Assembly (NCBI RefSeq): GCF_014191355.1
Contig: NZ_JACHWM010000023.1
Location: forward strand, 1-64,000
Direction of reading: 5' to 3'
DNA from: Methylobacterium sp. R2-1
Lineage (GTDB): Bacteria > Pseudomonadota > Alphaproteobacteria > Rhizobiales > Beijerinckiaceae
DNA length: 64,000 nucleotides
The translations under genes were made by a program, and so were the position numbers. Shown here piece after piece: positions 8,175 through 16,834 of the stretch. Under the pieces are notes generated by a model. The model was not told where the DNA came from. It saw only the letters and a list, made by a program, of their open reading frames with translations, and did no database searches. Numbering within the stretch: position 1 is the first letter of the stretch; the number at the start of each line of letters is the position of its first letter.

Positions 8175-8885
8175 CTACGGTGTGAGCGCCCGCCCCGGGG
8201 TCAGCGGGCCGAGGCGCAGGGCCGGTCCTTCCGTTCGCGCGAAAGCCGCCGCGCCGTCACGGGTCAGCGTCACGAGCCGGCTTGCCCGCCCGGTCCAGAA
8301 CCCCGCGACCAGCCGCCCGCCGGATTTGAGTGCGGCGGGCAGGTGCGGCGGCAGCGCGGCAAGGCTGCCGTTGAGCAGGATGCGGTCGTAGCTCCCGCCC
8401 CGCACGACCTCCGGCGCGAGCCCATCGGCGGTCTCGACGGCGGCCTCGTCGAAGTCGCGCCCGAGATGGGTCCGCGCGGTGCGGGCGAGCCCCTCGTAGC
8501 GCTCCAGGCTGCGCACATGGGCTGCGCCCAGTTGCACCAGCAGGGCGGTGACGTAGCCCGTGCCGGTGCCGACCTCCAGCACCCGCGCGCCGGGGGCGAT
8601 GTCGAGGGCGCCGAGCATGGCCGCGACGATGCTCGGTGCCGTCATGGTCTGGCCGCAGGCGAGCGGCAGGGCGATGTCCCGCCGGGCATAGGCGCGCAGG
8701 GCCGGCGGCGCGAAGCGCCCCCGCGGCACCCGCTCCATCGCCCGCAGCACAGTGGTGTCGCGCACGCCGCGCTCGCGCAGGGCCAGCACGAAGGCGGCGT
8801 TGCCGGTCGCCGCTGCCAGTCCTTCCGTGAGCCCGTCCGCAAACCCATCGGCCGGCTCCTCGGGATCGCCGGCCTCAGACGGCAT
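8175..8885 (-). CDS. pcm: Protein-L-isoaspartate O-methyltransferase (copy linked to surE)
   Basis: SAM-dependent methyltransferase that starts repair of isoaspartyl residues in ageing proteins, 236 residues. The SAM-binding motif VLEVGTGTGY is at about residue 98, and the family motif upstream reads GQTMTAPSIVAAML where most Pcm proteins have GQTISQPYIVA. Late segments GGRLVAGFW and LTRDG fit the family. It sits 24 bases after surE, the classical surE-pcm pairing. A second Pcm-like gene at 36166-36822 has the canonical GQTISQPYIVA motif, so this one may be the more diverged paralogue. Confidence 0.85.
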   Translation of the reverse strand: MPSEAGDPEEPADGFADGLTEGLAAATGNAAFVLALRERGVRDTTVLRAMERVPRGRFAPPALRAYARRDIALPLACGQTMTAPSIVAAMLGALDIAPGARVLEVGTGTGYVTALLVQLGAAHVRSLERYEGLARTARTHLGRDFDEAAVETADGLAPEVVRGGSYDRILLNGSLAALPPHLPAALKSGGRLVAGFWTGRASRLVTLTRDGAAAFARTEGPALRLGPLTPGRALTP

Positions 8886-8909
8886 GGCCGCCGGATCGAC
8901 CGCTCTCGC

Positions 8910-9674
8910 TCACGCTCGAAACGCCGCGGCGAAGCGGGTCAGTTCCGGCTCGTCGGTGAGGTCGAGCCGCAGCGGCGTCACCGAGATGCGGTTCTCGGCG
9001 ATCGCCTTCAGGTCCGTGCCGTTGCCGGGCTCGAACCGCGCCTTGGCGAAGGCGAGCCAGAAATAGGGGTTGCCGCGCCCGTCGTGGCGGGCGTCGATCT
9101 GCAGGAGCGCCTGGTTGCGCTGGCCCTGTGCCGAGACCGCCACGCCCTGTACCGCGTCCGGCTCGCAATCGGGGAAGTTGACGTTGACGAGGATGCCGGG
9201 CTCGATCCCGATCTCCAGGATCTTGCGGATCACCCGCGGCCCGTGCGCGGCGGCGCAGGACCATTTCAGGTTGGCGCGCCCGCCCGCACCGTAGGCTTGG
9301 CTGAGCGCGATCGCGCGGATGCCGAGGATCGTGCCCTCCATGGCTCCGGCGATGGTGCCGGAATAGGTCACGTCCTCGGCCACGTTCTGACCGCGGTTGA
9401 CCCCCGACAGCACGAGATCCGGCTTCTGGTCCTTGAGGATGTGCGACACACCCATGATCACGCAGTCGGAGGGCGTGCCCTTCACCGCGAAGCGCTTTTC
9501 GGAGACTTGGCGCAGGCGCAGCGGATCGTTCAGCGAGAGCGAGTGCGAGACGCCCGATTGGTCGTATTCGGGCGCGACCACCCAGACGTCGTCGCTGAGT
9601 TCGCGGGCGATCCCCTCCAGCGTCTCCAGGCCCGGCGCGTGGATGCCGTCGTCGTTGGTGACCAGGATGCGCAT
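8910..9674 (-). CDS. surE: 5'/3'-nucleotidase SurE
   Basis: Metal-dependent nucleotidase and exopolyphosphatase of the SurE family, 254 residues, involved in stationary-phase and stress survival. The N-terminus MRILVTNDDGIHAPG holds the paired metal-binding aspartates, followed by APEYDQSGVSHS, KGTPSDCV and the conserved SGVNRGQN and YSGTIAGAMEG segments. Its ATG overlaps the serS stop by one base (TGATG), indicating an operon serS-surE-pcm, an arrangement common in alphaproteobacteria. Confidence 0.95.
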   Translation of the reverse strand: MRILVTNDDGIHAPGLETLEGIARELSDDVWVVAPEYDQSGVSHSLSLNDPLRLRQVSEKRFAVKGTPSDCVIMGVSHILKDQKPDLVLSGVNRGQNVAEDVTYSGTIAGAMEGTILGIRAIALSQAYGAGGRANLKWSCAAAHGPRVIRKILEIGIEPGILVNVNFPDCEPDAVQGVAVSAQGQRNQALLQIDARHDGRGNPYFWLAFAKARFEPGNGTDLKAIAENRISVTPLRLDLTDEPELTRFAAAFRA

Positions 9675-10960
9675 CAGTGGTTCGGTCCCTCGATTCGGTT
9701 CAGGCCGCCCATGTAGGGCTGAAGCACCGACGGGATCGTGACGCTGCCGTCGGGGTTCTGGTAGTTTTCCATCACGGCGATCAAGGCGCGGCCGACCGCG
9801 ACGCCGGAGCCGTTCAGGGTGTGGACGAAGCCGACCCCCCTGCCCTCCTTCGCCCGGTAGCGCGCATTCATCCGCCGCGCCTGGAACTCGCCGCAGACCG
9901 AGCAGGACGAGATCTCCCGGTAGGTCTGCTGTCCGGGGACCCAGACCTCGATGTCGTAGGTCTTCTGGCTGGCAAAGCCCATGTCGCCGGTGCAGAGCGT
10001 CATGACGCGATAGGTCAGGTCGAGCTTTTTCAGCACGGCCTCGGCGCAGGCGAGCATCCGCTCGTGCTCCTCGGCCGATTGTTCGGGCGCGGTGATCGAG
10101 ACCAGCTCGACCTTGTTGAACTGGTGCTGGCGCAGCATGCCGCGGGTGTCGCGCCCCGCCGCCCCGGCCTCGGCCCGGAAGCAGGGGGTGAGCGCGGTGA
10201 AGCGGAGGGGAAGCTCGTCCTCCGCGAGGATGTTTTCGCGCACGAGATTGGTGAGGGGCACTTCCGCCGTGGGGATCAGCCAGAAGCTGTCGCCCGCCGC
10301 GAACTGGTCGTCACGGAATTTCGGCAACTGCGCCGTGCCGAACATCGCCTCGTCGCGCACGAGGATCGGCGGAATCACCTCCGTGTAGCCGTGCTCGGTC
10401 GTGTGGAGGTCGAGCATGAACTGCCCGAGCGCCCGCTCAAGCCGGGCCAGCTGGCCTTTGAGCACCACGAAGCGCGAGCCGGAGAGCTTGGCCGCTGCCT
10501 CGAAATCCATCAGCCCGATGGCCTCGCCCAGCTCGAAGTGCTGGCGGCCCTGCGCGAGGCGCTCGCGCGAGGAGTCGAAGCGGCGGTACTCGACATTGCC
10601 GTGCTCGTCGGCGCCGAAGGGAACGTCCTGCTTCGGCCGGTTCGGGATCGCGGCGAGGCGCGCGTCGAGGGCTTTTTCCGCCTCGCCTTGCGCGGCCTCC
10701 AGCCCCGGCGCTTCCTCCTTGAGACGGGCGACCTCGGCCATCAGCTCGGAGGCGCGGTCCTCGTCCTTCACCTTCTTGGCCGCGCCGATCTCCTTGGACA
10801 GCGCGTTGCGCCGCTCCTGCGCGCCCTGCGCCGCCGAGACGGCTGCCTTCCGCGCATCGTCGAGGGCGATCAGCTCGGCGCTCAGGGGCGAGAGGCCGCG
10901 CCGCTCGAGGTCGCGGTCGAAGGCCTCCGGGTTCTCGCGGATGGCGCGGATGTCGTGCAT
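9674..10960 (-). CDS. serS: Seryl-tRNA synthetase
   Basis: Class II aminoacyl-tRNA synthetase charging tRNA-Ser (and tRNA-Sec), 428 residues, full length. Residues 1-100 form the tRNA-binding coiled-coil arm (MHDIRAIRENPEAFDRDLERR then Ala/Glu/Lys-rich helices). The catalytic core shows motif 2 (TPCFRAEAGAAGRDTRGMLRQHQF) in part, with FRAEAG and RQHQFNKVE, and motif 3 near the end with LNGSGVAVGRALIA. First gene of the serS-surE-pcm operon. Confidence 0.96.
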   Translation of the reverse strand: MHDIRAIRENPEAFDRDLERRGLSPLSAELIALDDARKAAVSAAQGAQERRNALSKEIGAAKKVKDEDRASELMAEVARLKEEAPGLEAAQGEAEKALDARLAAIPNRPKQDVPFGADEHGNVEYRRFDSSRERLAQGRQHFELGEAIGLMDFEAAAKLSGSRFVVLKGQLARLERALGQFMLDLHTTEHGYTEVIPPILVRDEAMFGTAQLPKFRDDQFAAGDSFWLIPTAEVPLTNLVRENILAEDELPLRFTALTPCFRAEAGAAGRDTRGMLRQHQFNKVELVSITAPEQSAEEHERMLACAEAVLKKLDLTYRVMTLCTGDMGFASQKTYDIEVWVPGQQTYREISSCSVCGEFQARRMNARYRAKEGRGVGFVHTLNGSGVAVGRALIAVMENYQNPDGSVTIPSVLQPYMGGLNRIEGPNH

Positions 10961-11298
10961 TTCGGGGCTCTTGAGGTCTTGTGCGCGCGAGGGCCCCGCT
11001 TTGCCGCATCGCCCCCCGCATCACAAGAGCGGGCGCGTGCGCAGGCGCCGAGCCGGGCTGCGCTGTGACGCGCCGGCCTGCCCTCGGAGCGCCGGATTTC
11101 CGAAAGAAAGGACCGGGAGAAATCGGCAATGGAGTGTGCGAATGGTTCCGCCACTCTCGCTTGTGGATCACGGTGACCGGCACTATATCGTTGCTTGTCC
11201 AGCACTTTTTCGCGCGTTTGGCAGGGCGTTGCCGCTCTCGGCCACCAGTTTGGGCGCTCCTGAGAGCTCTCTATGAGAAATATAAGTGTAGGGTCCGC
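10961..11298. other. Upstream region of serS, no gene seen
   Basis: Divergent spacer between serS and the pqqA leader. Plus-strand open frames here have no ribosome sites and no family resemblance. Promoters for both directions must lie in or near this stretch; I could not place the serS promoter. Confidence 0.5.
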
Positions 11299-11438
11299 TT
11301 GAATTGCGCCCAACAGATTGCCTATATCAAGGACGTCGAACACGAGGGGCCCGGCAAACGAACGGCCACCACCTCAGTTCGAGGTGGGACGGTCATGAGA
11401 CCGACCTTCGTTTTCAAATTGTCATCAGGAGACACGCC
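11299..11438 (+). promoter_or_regulatory. Putative promoter and structured leader of the pqqA pair
   Basis: TTGAAT at 11299-11304 and CTATAT at 11322-11327, 17 bases apart, make a plausible sigma-70-type promoter. It would give a leader of roughly 100 bases. The leader holds two hairpins: CCACCTC/GAGGTGG (11369-11387) and GGTC/GACC (11391-11402). The ribosome site CAGGAGA is at 11426-11432. Promoter position is inferred from sequence only. Confidence 0.45.
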
Positions 11439-11528
11439 ATGAAGTGGTCTGCCCCCGTCGTTGCCGAGATCTGCGTCGGCATGGAAGTCACCTCCTACGA
11501 GTCCGCCGAGATCGACACCTTCAACTGA
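11439..11528 (+). CDS. pqqA: PQQ precursor peptide PqqA, copy 1
   Basis: 29-residue ribosomal precursor of pyrroloquinoline quinone, cofactor of methanol and other alcohol dehydrogenases. It begins MKWSAPVVAEICVGM and has the family's key E-V-T-S-Y pattern: Glu16 and Tyr20 are the residues that the radical-SAM enzyme PqqE, with PqqD, cross-links to build PQQ. It ends in DTFN. CAGGAGA sits six bases upstream. The gene is too short for routine gene callers. No pqqB, C, D or E follows: the next downstream gene is a second pqqA and then convergent ldtR. Those enzymes must be encoded elsewhere if this peptide is processed. Confidence 0.95.
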   Translation: MKWSAPVVAEICVGMEVTSYESAEIDTFN

Positions 11529-11538
11529 GAAGGCGTCG

Positions 11539-11562
11539 CCGGCCCTAGGCCGGTTCGGTTTT
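11539..11562 (+). terminator. Hairpin between the two pqqA genes
   Basis: CCGGCC/GGCCGG with a three-base loop (11539-11553) followed by TTCGGTTTTC. The run of T is weak, so it could be a partial terminator or an RNA-stabilising hairpin tuning the amount of copy 2. Copy 2 is followed by a similar small hairpin at 11691-11705 (CCGGAT/ATCCGG). Confidence 0.5.
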
Positions 11563-11590
11563 CATCCCTTCGTCTACCAGGAGAAACGTC

Positions 11591-11680
11591 ATGAAGTGGT
11601 CCGCTCCCGTCGTTGCCGAGATCTGCGTCGGCATGGAAGTCACCTCCTACGAGTCCGCTGAGATCGACACCTTCAACTAA
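11591..11680 (+). CDS. pqqA: PQQ precursor peptide PqqA, copy 2
   Basis: Encodes exactly the same 29 residues as copy 1 (Glu16/Tyr20 cross-link pair, MKW start, DTFN end) with three synonymous third-base changes and a TAA stop. Ribosome site CAGGAGA at 11578-11584, six bases before ATG as in copy 1. A gap of 62 bases separates it from copy 1. Two copies of a peptide that is consumed stoichiometrically could raise precursor supply; that is inference. Followed by intrinsic terminators and by no PQQ biosynthesis enzyme. Confidence 0.95.
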   Translation: MKWSAPVVAEICVGMEVTSYESAEIDTFN

Positions 11681-11715
11681 GAAGGCTGTCGCCGGATTCG
11701 ATCCGGTGAGACGGA

Positions 11716-11746
11716 GGGCGTCACTCGAACAGGGTGGCGCCCTTTT
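11716..11746 (+). terminator. Intrinsic terminator after pqqA copy 2
   Basis: GGGCGTCAC (11716-11724) pairs with GTGGCGCCC (11734-11742), one G-U pair, nine-base loop, followed by TTTT. Confidence 0.8.
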
Positions 11747-11766
11747 CGTTTGCGGCATCACGACGA

Positions 11767-11818
11767 AAAGCAGGAAGGCCGGAGGGTTCTGTCACGAACC
11801 CTCCGGCCTTCCTGCTTT
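11767..11818. terminator. Perfect 23-bp inverted repeat, bidirectional terminator
   Basis: Arms 11767-11789 and 11796-11818 are fully complementary with loop TGTCAC. The arms begin with AAA and end with TTT, giving T tracts in both directions. It lies between the convergent pqqA pair and ldtR (stop at 11838) and would insulate each from the other. The stem is unusually long for an intrinsic terminator. Confidence 0.8.
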
Positions 11819-11837
11819 GTGACGCCTGCTTTGATGA

Positions 11838-12356
11838 TCAGAGACGGTAGCGGATCTGGTCGGTCCAGAAGCGCTCCAGGCGGGAAAGCGCCTGGTTGAG
11901 GCGGCCGAAATCATCCTCGGAGATGCCGCCGATCGGCTGGATCGTGCGGGCGTGCTTGTCGTAGAGGCCCTGGATCAGGTCGTGGATCTCGCGCCCCTTC
12001 GGCGTCAGGCTGATGCGCACCGAGCGGCGGTCGGTCTTGGATCGGGCGTGGTGCAGGAAGCCGGCCTCGACGAGCTTCTTGACGTTGTAGGACACGTTCG
12101 AGCCGAGATAGTAGCCCTTGGAGCGCAGCTCGCTGGCCGTGAGCTCCTTGTCGCCGATGTTGTAGAGCAGCAGCGCCTGGACGCTGTTGACGTCCTCCCG
12201 ACCGCGCCGGTCGAACTCGTCCTTGATGACGTCGAGCAGGCGGCGGTGCAGCCGCTCGACGAGGTGCAGCGCCTCGAGATAGGAGCCGGCGGCGCCCTGG
12301 GCTTCGGCGGCGGTGTCGGTGCTCTTGAGGGCGGTGTTGGCGGCCTTCGTGCTCAT
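11838..12356 (-). CDS. ldtR: MarR-type winged-helix regulator, LdtR-like
   Basis: 172-residue DNA-binding protein resembling LdtR, which in Rhizobiales controls an L,D-transpeptidase and cell-wall remodelling under osmotic stress. After a variable N-terminus, SYLEALHLVERLHRRLLDVI leads into the winged helix with the recognition region LGSNVSYNVKKLVEAGFL (about residues 88-105) and wing KTDRRSVRISLTPKG. The C-terminal helices end FWTDQIRYRL. The neighbouring upstream gene is DUF6163, the usual partner. The family is clear; the regulon here is inference. Confidence 0.8.
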   Translation of the reverse strand: MSTKAANTALKSTDTAAEAQGAAGSYLEALHLVERLHRRLLDVIKDEFDRRGREDVNSVQALLLYNIGDKELTASELRSKGYYLGSNVSYNVKKLVEAGFLHHARSKTDRRSVRISLTPKGREIHDLIQGLYDKHARTIQPIGGISEDDFGRLNQALSRLERFWTDQIRYRL

Positions 12357-12517
12357 CGTGATGCCTTCCTGTCGGTTCGTGCCGGTTCTTGCTGACCGGC
12401 CTCGCTTATGAGGTGAACCTAGGCCGCACCGATGAAAGCCGATTTAAGCGACAGGATGAACTCGCGATTTACTTCTGTCGGTAAATGCAAAATGAAACGC
12501 TGATGTTGACCTCTTGT

Positions 12518-12985
12518 TCAGCCTACATCGCGCGCCGCCAGCCAGGATAACACGAAGTAAACAGCGACAATGCTTGCCTGCACTGCGATCACCGGCGTCG
12601 GCATCGGCAGGAGCTGCGGCGTCAGCAGCGCCAGCGTCAGCGCCGAGGTCGCGGCGAGGAGCCAGACCACCCCGCCCCAGGCACTCGTCAGCCACAGGCC
12701 GACCGCCGCCACGAAGTCGATCACCGCGAAGTAGACGATCGCCGATTGCCGCCCCATCGGTAGGTCGGCGAACGGCGTCCGGCCGGGAATCAGGTCGAGG
12801 ATCTCGCCCCAGGTGGTGAGTCCCTTGACGAGCCAGACCAGGGCGGTGATCCGCATGAACCAGACCAGCACCACGTCCCAGCGGGTCTGCGCCCGCGGCG
12901 TGGTGCCCTCGATTCGGTCGCCGGCTCCGGCGCTCGGGCGCCCGCGCCCGTCGAGGGTGGTGCCGACCTTGGCAAGCGCCTTCAC
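12518..12985 (-). CDS. DUF6163 four-helix membrane protein
   Basis: 155-residue protein of unknown function, found next to ldtR in Rhizobiales. Four hydrophobic segments are visible (around residues 38-58, 82-100, 104-122, 128-148) separated by short loops, with the conserved RITALVWLVKGLTTW start of the first. GTG start at 12985 overlaps the stop of the hydratase-family gene by four bases, so the two are co-translated. A membrane role connected with envelope control is plausible from context only. Confidence 0.7.
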   Translation of the reverse strand: MKALAKVGTTLDGRGRPSAGAGDRIEGTTPRAQTRWDVVLVWFMRITALVWLVKGLTTWGEILDLIPGRTPFADLPMGRQSAIVYFAVIDFVAAVGLWLTSAWGGVVWLLAATSALTLALLTPQLLPMPTPVIAVQASIVAVYFVLSWLAARDVG

Positions 12986-14139
12986 GACCGTGCTCCCATG
13001 CGCCCTCCCGCGGCCGGCGCCTCGTCGCGCGGGCCCTGGCTGCCGTCGAAGCGCGGCTCGGTGCCGTCGGGCGGGCCGAAGGCGGCCTGGATCGCTGCGC
13101 CGTCGACGTCATCCAGGGTGGCGGGTCGCCACGCCGGCCGGTTGTCCTTGTCGATGATCACCGCCCGCACGCCCTCGTAGAAGTCGTGTCCACCCATCAG
13201 CCACTCGGCCAGCCGGTACTCGGCGAGCATGGCCTCGGCAAAGCTGAGTTCGCCACCCCGGCGCATCAGCGCCTGGGCGATGGTCAGGCTGGTAGGCGAG
13301 CGGGTGCGGATCGTCGCCGCACTGGCCTCGGCGAAGGCAGAGCCCTGCCGCGCCGCCGCGTCGAGGCGGGTGAGCACCTCCGCGACGGTGTCGGCGCAAA
13401 AGCAGGCATCGATCAGCGTCCGCTCGGCGACGAGGGGGCCGGTCTCTGTCGCCGGCGCGTCGAGGCCGTCGAAGGCGCGGGCGATCGCCCCGCCTCCCGC
13501 CAGCCGATCGATGATGGTCTCGAAATCGGCCGCCCGCGCCGCATGGGTCGCCAGTCCCACGGCGAGCGCGTCGCCGGCGGCGATCCGGGCGCCGGTCAGC
13601 GCGAGGTAGCGCCCGGTGCAGCCGGGCAGGCGCGGCAGGGCATAGGTCGCGCCGACATCGGGGAAGAAGCCGATGCCGGTCTCGGGCATGGCGAAGCTGT
13701 AGCTCTCGGCCGCCACCCGCACGTCGCCGTGCAGCGAGATGCCGACGCCACCACCCATGACGATGCCCTCGATCAGGGCGATGTAGGGCTTCGGGTAGCT
13801 CTTCACCGCGGCATCGAGCCAGTATTCCCCGCGCCAGAACGCCATCACGTCGGCATGGCGCCCGGCCTGACCGAGGGCGTGGATCTGGCGGATGTCGCCG
13901 CCCGCGCAGAAGGCGCGCCCGCCTGAGCCGCGCACCACGACCCGGCTGACCCGCGCATCCCCTGCCCAGGCCCGGAGCTGGCGGTGCATCGCCTCCACCA
14001 TCGGCAGCGTCAGGGCGTTGAGCGCCTTCGGCCGTCTCAGGGTGATCAGCCCGGCCTCCCCGCGGGTCTCGAAGGCGATCTCGGGCTCGGCCAATTCCGC
14101 TCGCACGTCCTCTCGCAAGATCCTTTGCCCACCCGACAT
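12982..14139 (-). CDS. 3-hydroxyisobutyryl-CoA hydrolase-like crotonase-family enzyme
   Basis: Crotonase-fold protein of 385 residues, longer than plain enoyl-CoA hydratases (about 260) and matching the HIBCH/CoA-hydrolase branch of valine breakdown. The oxyanion-hole segments are GGRAFCAGGDIRQIH (about 65-80) and IEGIVMGGGVGIS (about 115-127). The MPETGIGFFPDVG motif at about 148-160 is typical of HIBCH, where its Glu and the following Asp act in catalysis. I chose ATG 14139, preceded by GGAG, over ATG 14163. An enoyl-CoA hydratase/isomerase annotation is the alternative. Confidence 0.8.
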   Translation of the reverse strand: MSGGQRILREDVRAELAEPEIAFETRGEAGLITLRRPKALNALTLPMVEAMHRQLRAWAGDARVSRVVVRGSGGRAFCAGGDIRQIHALGQAGRHADVMAFWRGEYWLDAAVKSYPKPYIALIEGIVMGGGVGISLHGDVRVAAESYSFAMPETGIGFFPDVGATYALPRLPGCTGRYLALTGARIAAGDALAVGLATHAARAADFETIIDRLAGGGAIARAFDGLDAPATETGPLVAERTLIDACFCADTVAEVLTRLDAAARQGSAFAEASAATIRTRSPTSLTIAQALMRRGGELSFAEAMLAEYRLAEWLMGGHDFYEGVRAVIIDKDNRPAWRPATLDDVDGAAIQAAFGPPDGTEPRFDGSQGPRDEAPAAGGRMGARS

Positions 14140-14542
14140 TCCGCGCTCCAACGCCGCGCTCATTCCGCCATGCTGCCCCGATCGGACGCCCGCTGCCCGG
14201 CGGTGTCATGCCCGCGGCACGGGCCGCGCGGCCCTCTTAGACGAACTCACGGGCAGGGCGTCAACGCGGGCCGCATGCGGATCCAACCCGCTGCGGTCGC
14301 ACCCAGCTGGATCCGCATGCGGCCCGCTTGACGGTTCCTGGACGGGGGCCTTCCCGGCCATCGGATATGCGGGTCTGAAACCGTGCCGTCACCCGCATTG
14401 ATCGCCTCTAGGTTGTGACGGCTCGCGCATTTGTTGTTGAGCAGTGTCCGCACCTTCTGCACCTTCGGAAAGCGGGCGGTGGTGGTTGCTTGGTGAATCG
14501 AGGCCGCACGGTCCGACGTCCTGGACGAGGCGGAAGGGATGG
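14140..14542. other. Gene-free spacer with a long palindrome
   Basis: About 400 bases. The only clear structure is the inverted repeat at 14260-14332. A short CG-rich palindrome (GGGCCGCGCGGCCC at 14221-14234) lies just before it. No ribosome site or family match for a gene. Confidence 0.5.
14260..14332. repeat. Long inverted repeat, 25-26 bp arms
   Basis: Left arm 14260-14285 and right arm 14308-14332 are complementary over 20 bases without mismatch (GCGGGCCGCATGCGGATCCA). One extra C in the left arm then separates a further GTCAA/TTGAC pairing. The loop is 22 bases. No T tract on either side, so it is not a simple terminator. Confidence 0.8.
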
Positions 14543-14782
14543 ATGGTGCCTCGCTACTTCTTCGACATCCATGACGATGCCGTCATTATCGACACGGACG
14601 GTCGGGACCTGTCCGACCGCCAAGCTGCGCGGGGCGAAGCGCTGTCGCGTGGGGCGGCTTTCGCCGCCGATCCGCAGAAGCTCGGCGGGAGCGGTGTTGT
14701 CGTCGTGACGGTGCGTGACGGACCCGACAGGGTGGTGATGCGCCTGCGCCTCGTCTGTCAGATCGAGGATGTGGCGGATTGA
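14543..14782 (+). CDS. DUF6894 family small protein
   Basis: 79-residue protein beginning MVPRYFFDIHDDA, the hallmark of DUF6894, a family of unknown function greatly expanded in Methylobacterium and relatives. A middle segment with LSDRQAARGEALSRGA and an end with VVVTVRDGPDRVVMRLRL fit the family (short alpha/beta protein, no membrane segment or signal). GGAAGGG lies upstream of the ATG. Single gene, no operon partner, before hemB on the same strand after a 394-base gap. Confidence 0.75.
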   Translation: MVPRYFFDIHDDAVIIDTDGRDLSDRQAARGEALSRGAAFAADPQKLGGSGVVVVTVRDGPDRVVMRLRLVCQIEDVAD

Positions 14783-15176
14783 TACCGACTTCGGGTGCCG
14801 GCCGAGTCTCCACCCTCCCCTCGTCGCGGGGGCAGGGCGACGGGCATGACCGTCGCCGGATGCAATGAAGCCACAGGACAACGGGAGCCTGCCCTGCGGC
14901 AACGGCGCCTTTCGGGTCCAAATCGGGATGTGCTAGGCGCATCTCTCATGGCCGCGCGTTCCGCGGCGCTCTCCCCACCGATCCTTTTTGCGGGGAAACC
15001 TCCGGCCGCCGGACGGTTTTTGGGGATGCGAGCCTGGAATGCTCCGCCTCGGGCCATCGCCGATCGACTTGCCGTCGACCATGGCTTTGACGTCTTTGTC
15101 GTGATGCGCTCTTTCCCCCCGAGCCGGCGCACCCTTCGGCTCGAGAGCGCGCTGGAGCACCGGAGTCCTGAGGGCC
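14783..15176. other. Upstream region of hemB, no convincing gene
   Basis: A plus-strand frame from 14948 stays open for about 90 codons but has no ribosome site and no recognisable pattern. The stretch presumably carries the hemB promoter, which I could not place. Confidence 0.4.
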
Positions 15177-16232
<1,056 letters not shown>

Positions 16233-16262
16233 GCGGGGACGTCCGGCGGGAGTGGGGCGAGC

Positions 16263-16679
16263 GTGCTCCGAGGGCTTCCGGACGGCGGCCGCGCCGCGGC
16301 GTTGGTGGGCGCCCTCGCCCTCTGGCTCGTAGCCGGATCCGGCTGCGACACGGCGCTGGACGCGCGCCGGGCGACGCTCTGCCGCCGGGCGGTGCCGGCA
16401 CTGGCCCCGCCCGCAGCCGAGATCAGCCTGCTGCGAGTCGGGCCGGGCGCGAGCCGCGGCAGCGTGCGCGTCGATTACCGTCTCGCGGGCGGGAGCGGAT
16501 CGCTGCCGAGGGCCGAGGCGACCCGGCCGCGCTTTCTCGTCTGCCAATTCGGCGCGGGCGACGACCTCACGGCGCTGACGACCGAGCAGGGGCCGGTGAA
16601 CGGTGCCGCGCTCTACCTCCTCAGGCGCTATTATCTGGCGACGCCGGAGGCGGAGGCCGCCGATCCCGGAGCCCGATGA
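16263..16679 (+). CDS. Putative small lipoprotein
   Basis: 138-residue protein starting at GTG 16263 with GGGAG upstream. After a short charged N-terminus come a hydrophobic stretch (about residues 11-25) and a lipobox-like AGSGC, so a membrane-anchored periplasmic protein is likely. The mature part carries a few Cys and a PRFLVCQFG segment. I do not recognise the family. Placed 30 bases after hemB and before the RDD gene, likely in the same transcript. Confidence 0.6.
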   Translation: MLRGLPDGGRAAALVGALALWLVAGSGCDTALDARRATLCRRAVPALAPPAAEISLLRVGPGASRGSVRVDYRLAGGSGSLPRAEATRPRFLVCQFGAGDDLTALTTEQGPVNGAALYLLRRYYLATPEAEAADPGAR

Positions 16680-16834
16680 GGCTGGGTGGAAGTCGACGGT
16701 CTGACCCGTGCGGTGAGAGGATCGCCTCCGCCCCACTCATGCCAACGCTGCTCTTGTCAACGGCTCCCTTGGCAGCGCCGCACCGTCTCCCCACTTGATC
16801 GAACGTGCACGCAACGGTCGAGGATGCGGCGGCC

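Larger units (their letters stand above)
11426..11695 (+). repeat. Tandem duplication of the pqqA unit, 152-base period
   Basis: Two direct copies, 11426-11542 and 11578-11695, each with CAGGAGA, a 29-codon gene and the conserved tail GAAGGC-GTCGCCGG (one extra T in copy 2). Within the 90-base genes only four bases differ, three at synonymous third positions plus TGA versus TAA, while spacers beyond the tail have diverged. That pattern suggests an older duplication held by selection or gene conversion on the peptide. Confidence 0.85.

Noticed and set aside
10981..11442. Plus-strand frame between serS and pqqA
   Set aside because: No ribosome site, no motif, and it would run through the pqqA leader structures.
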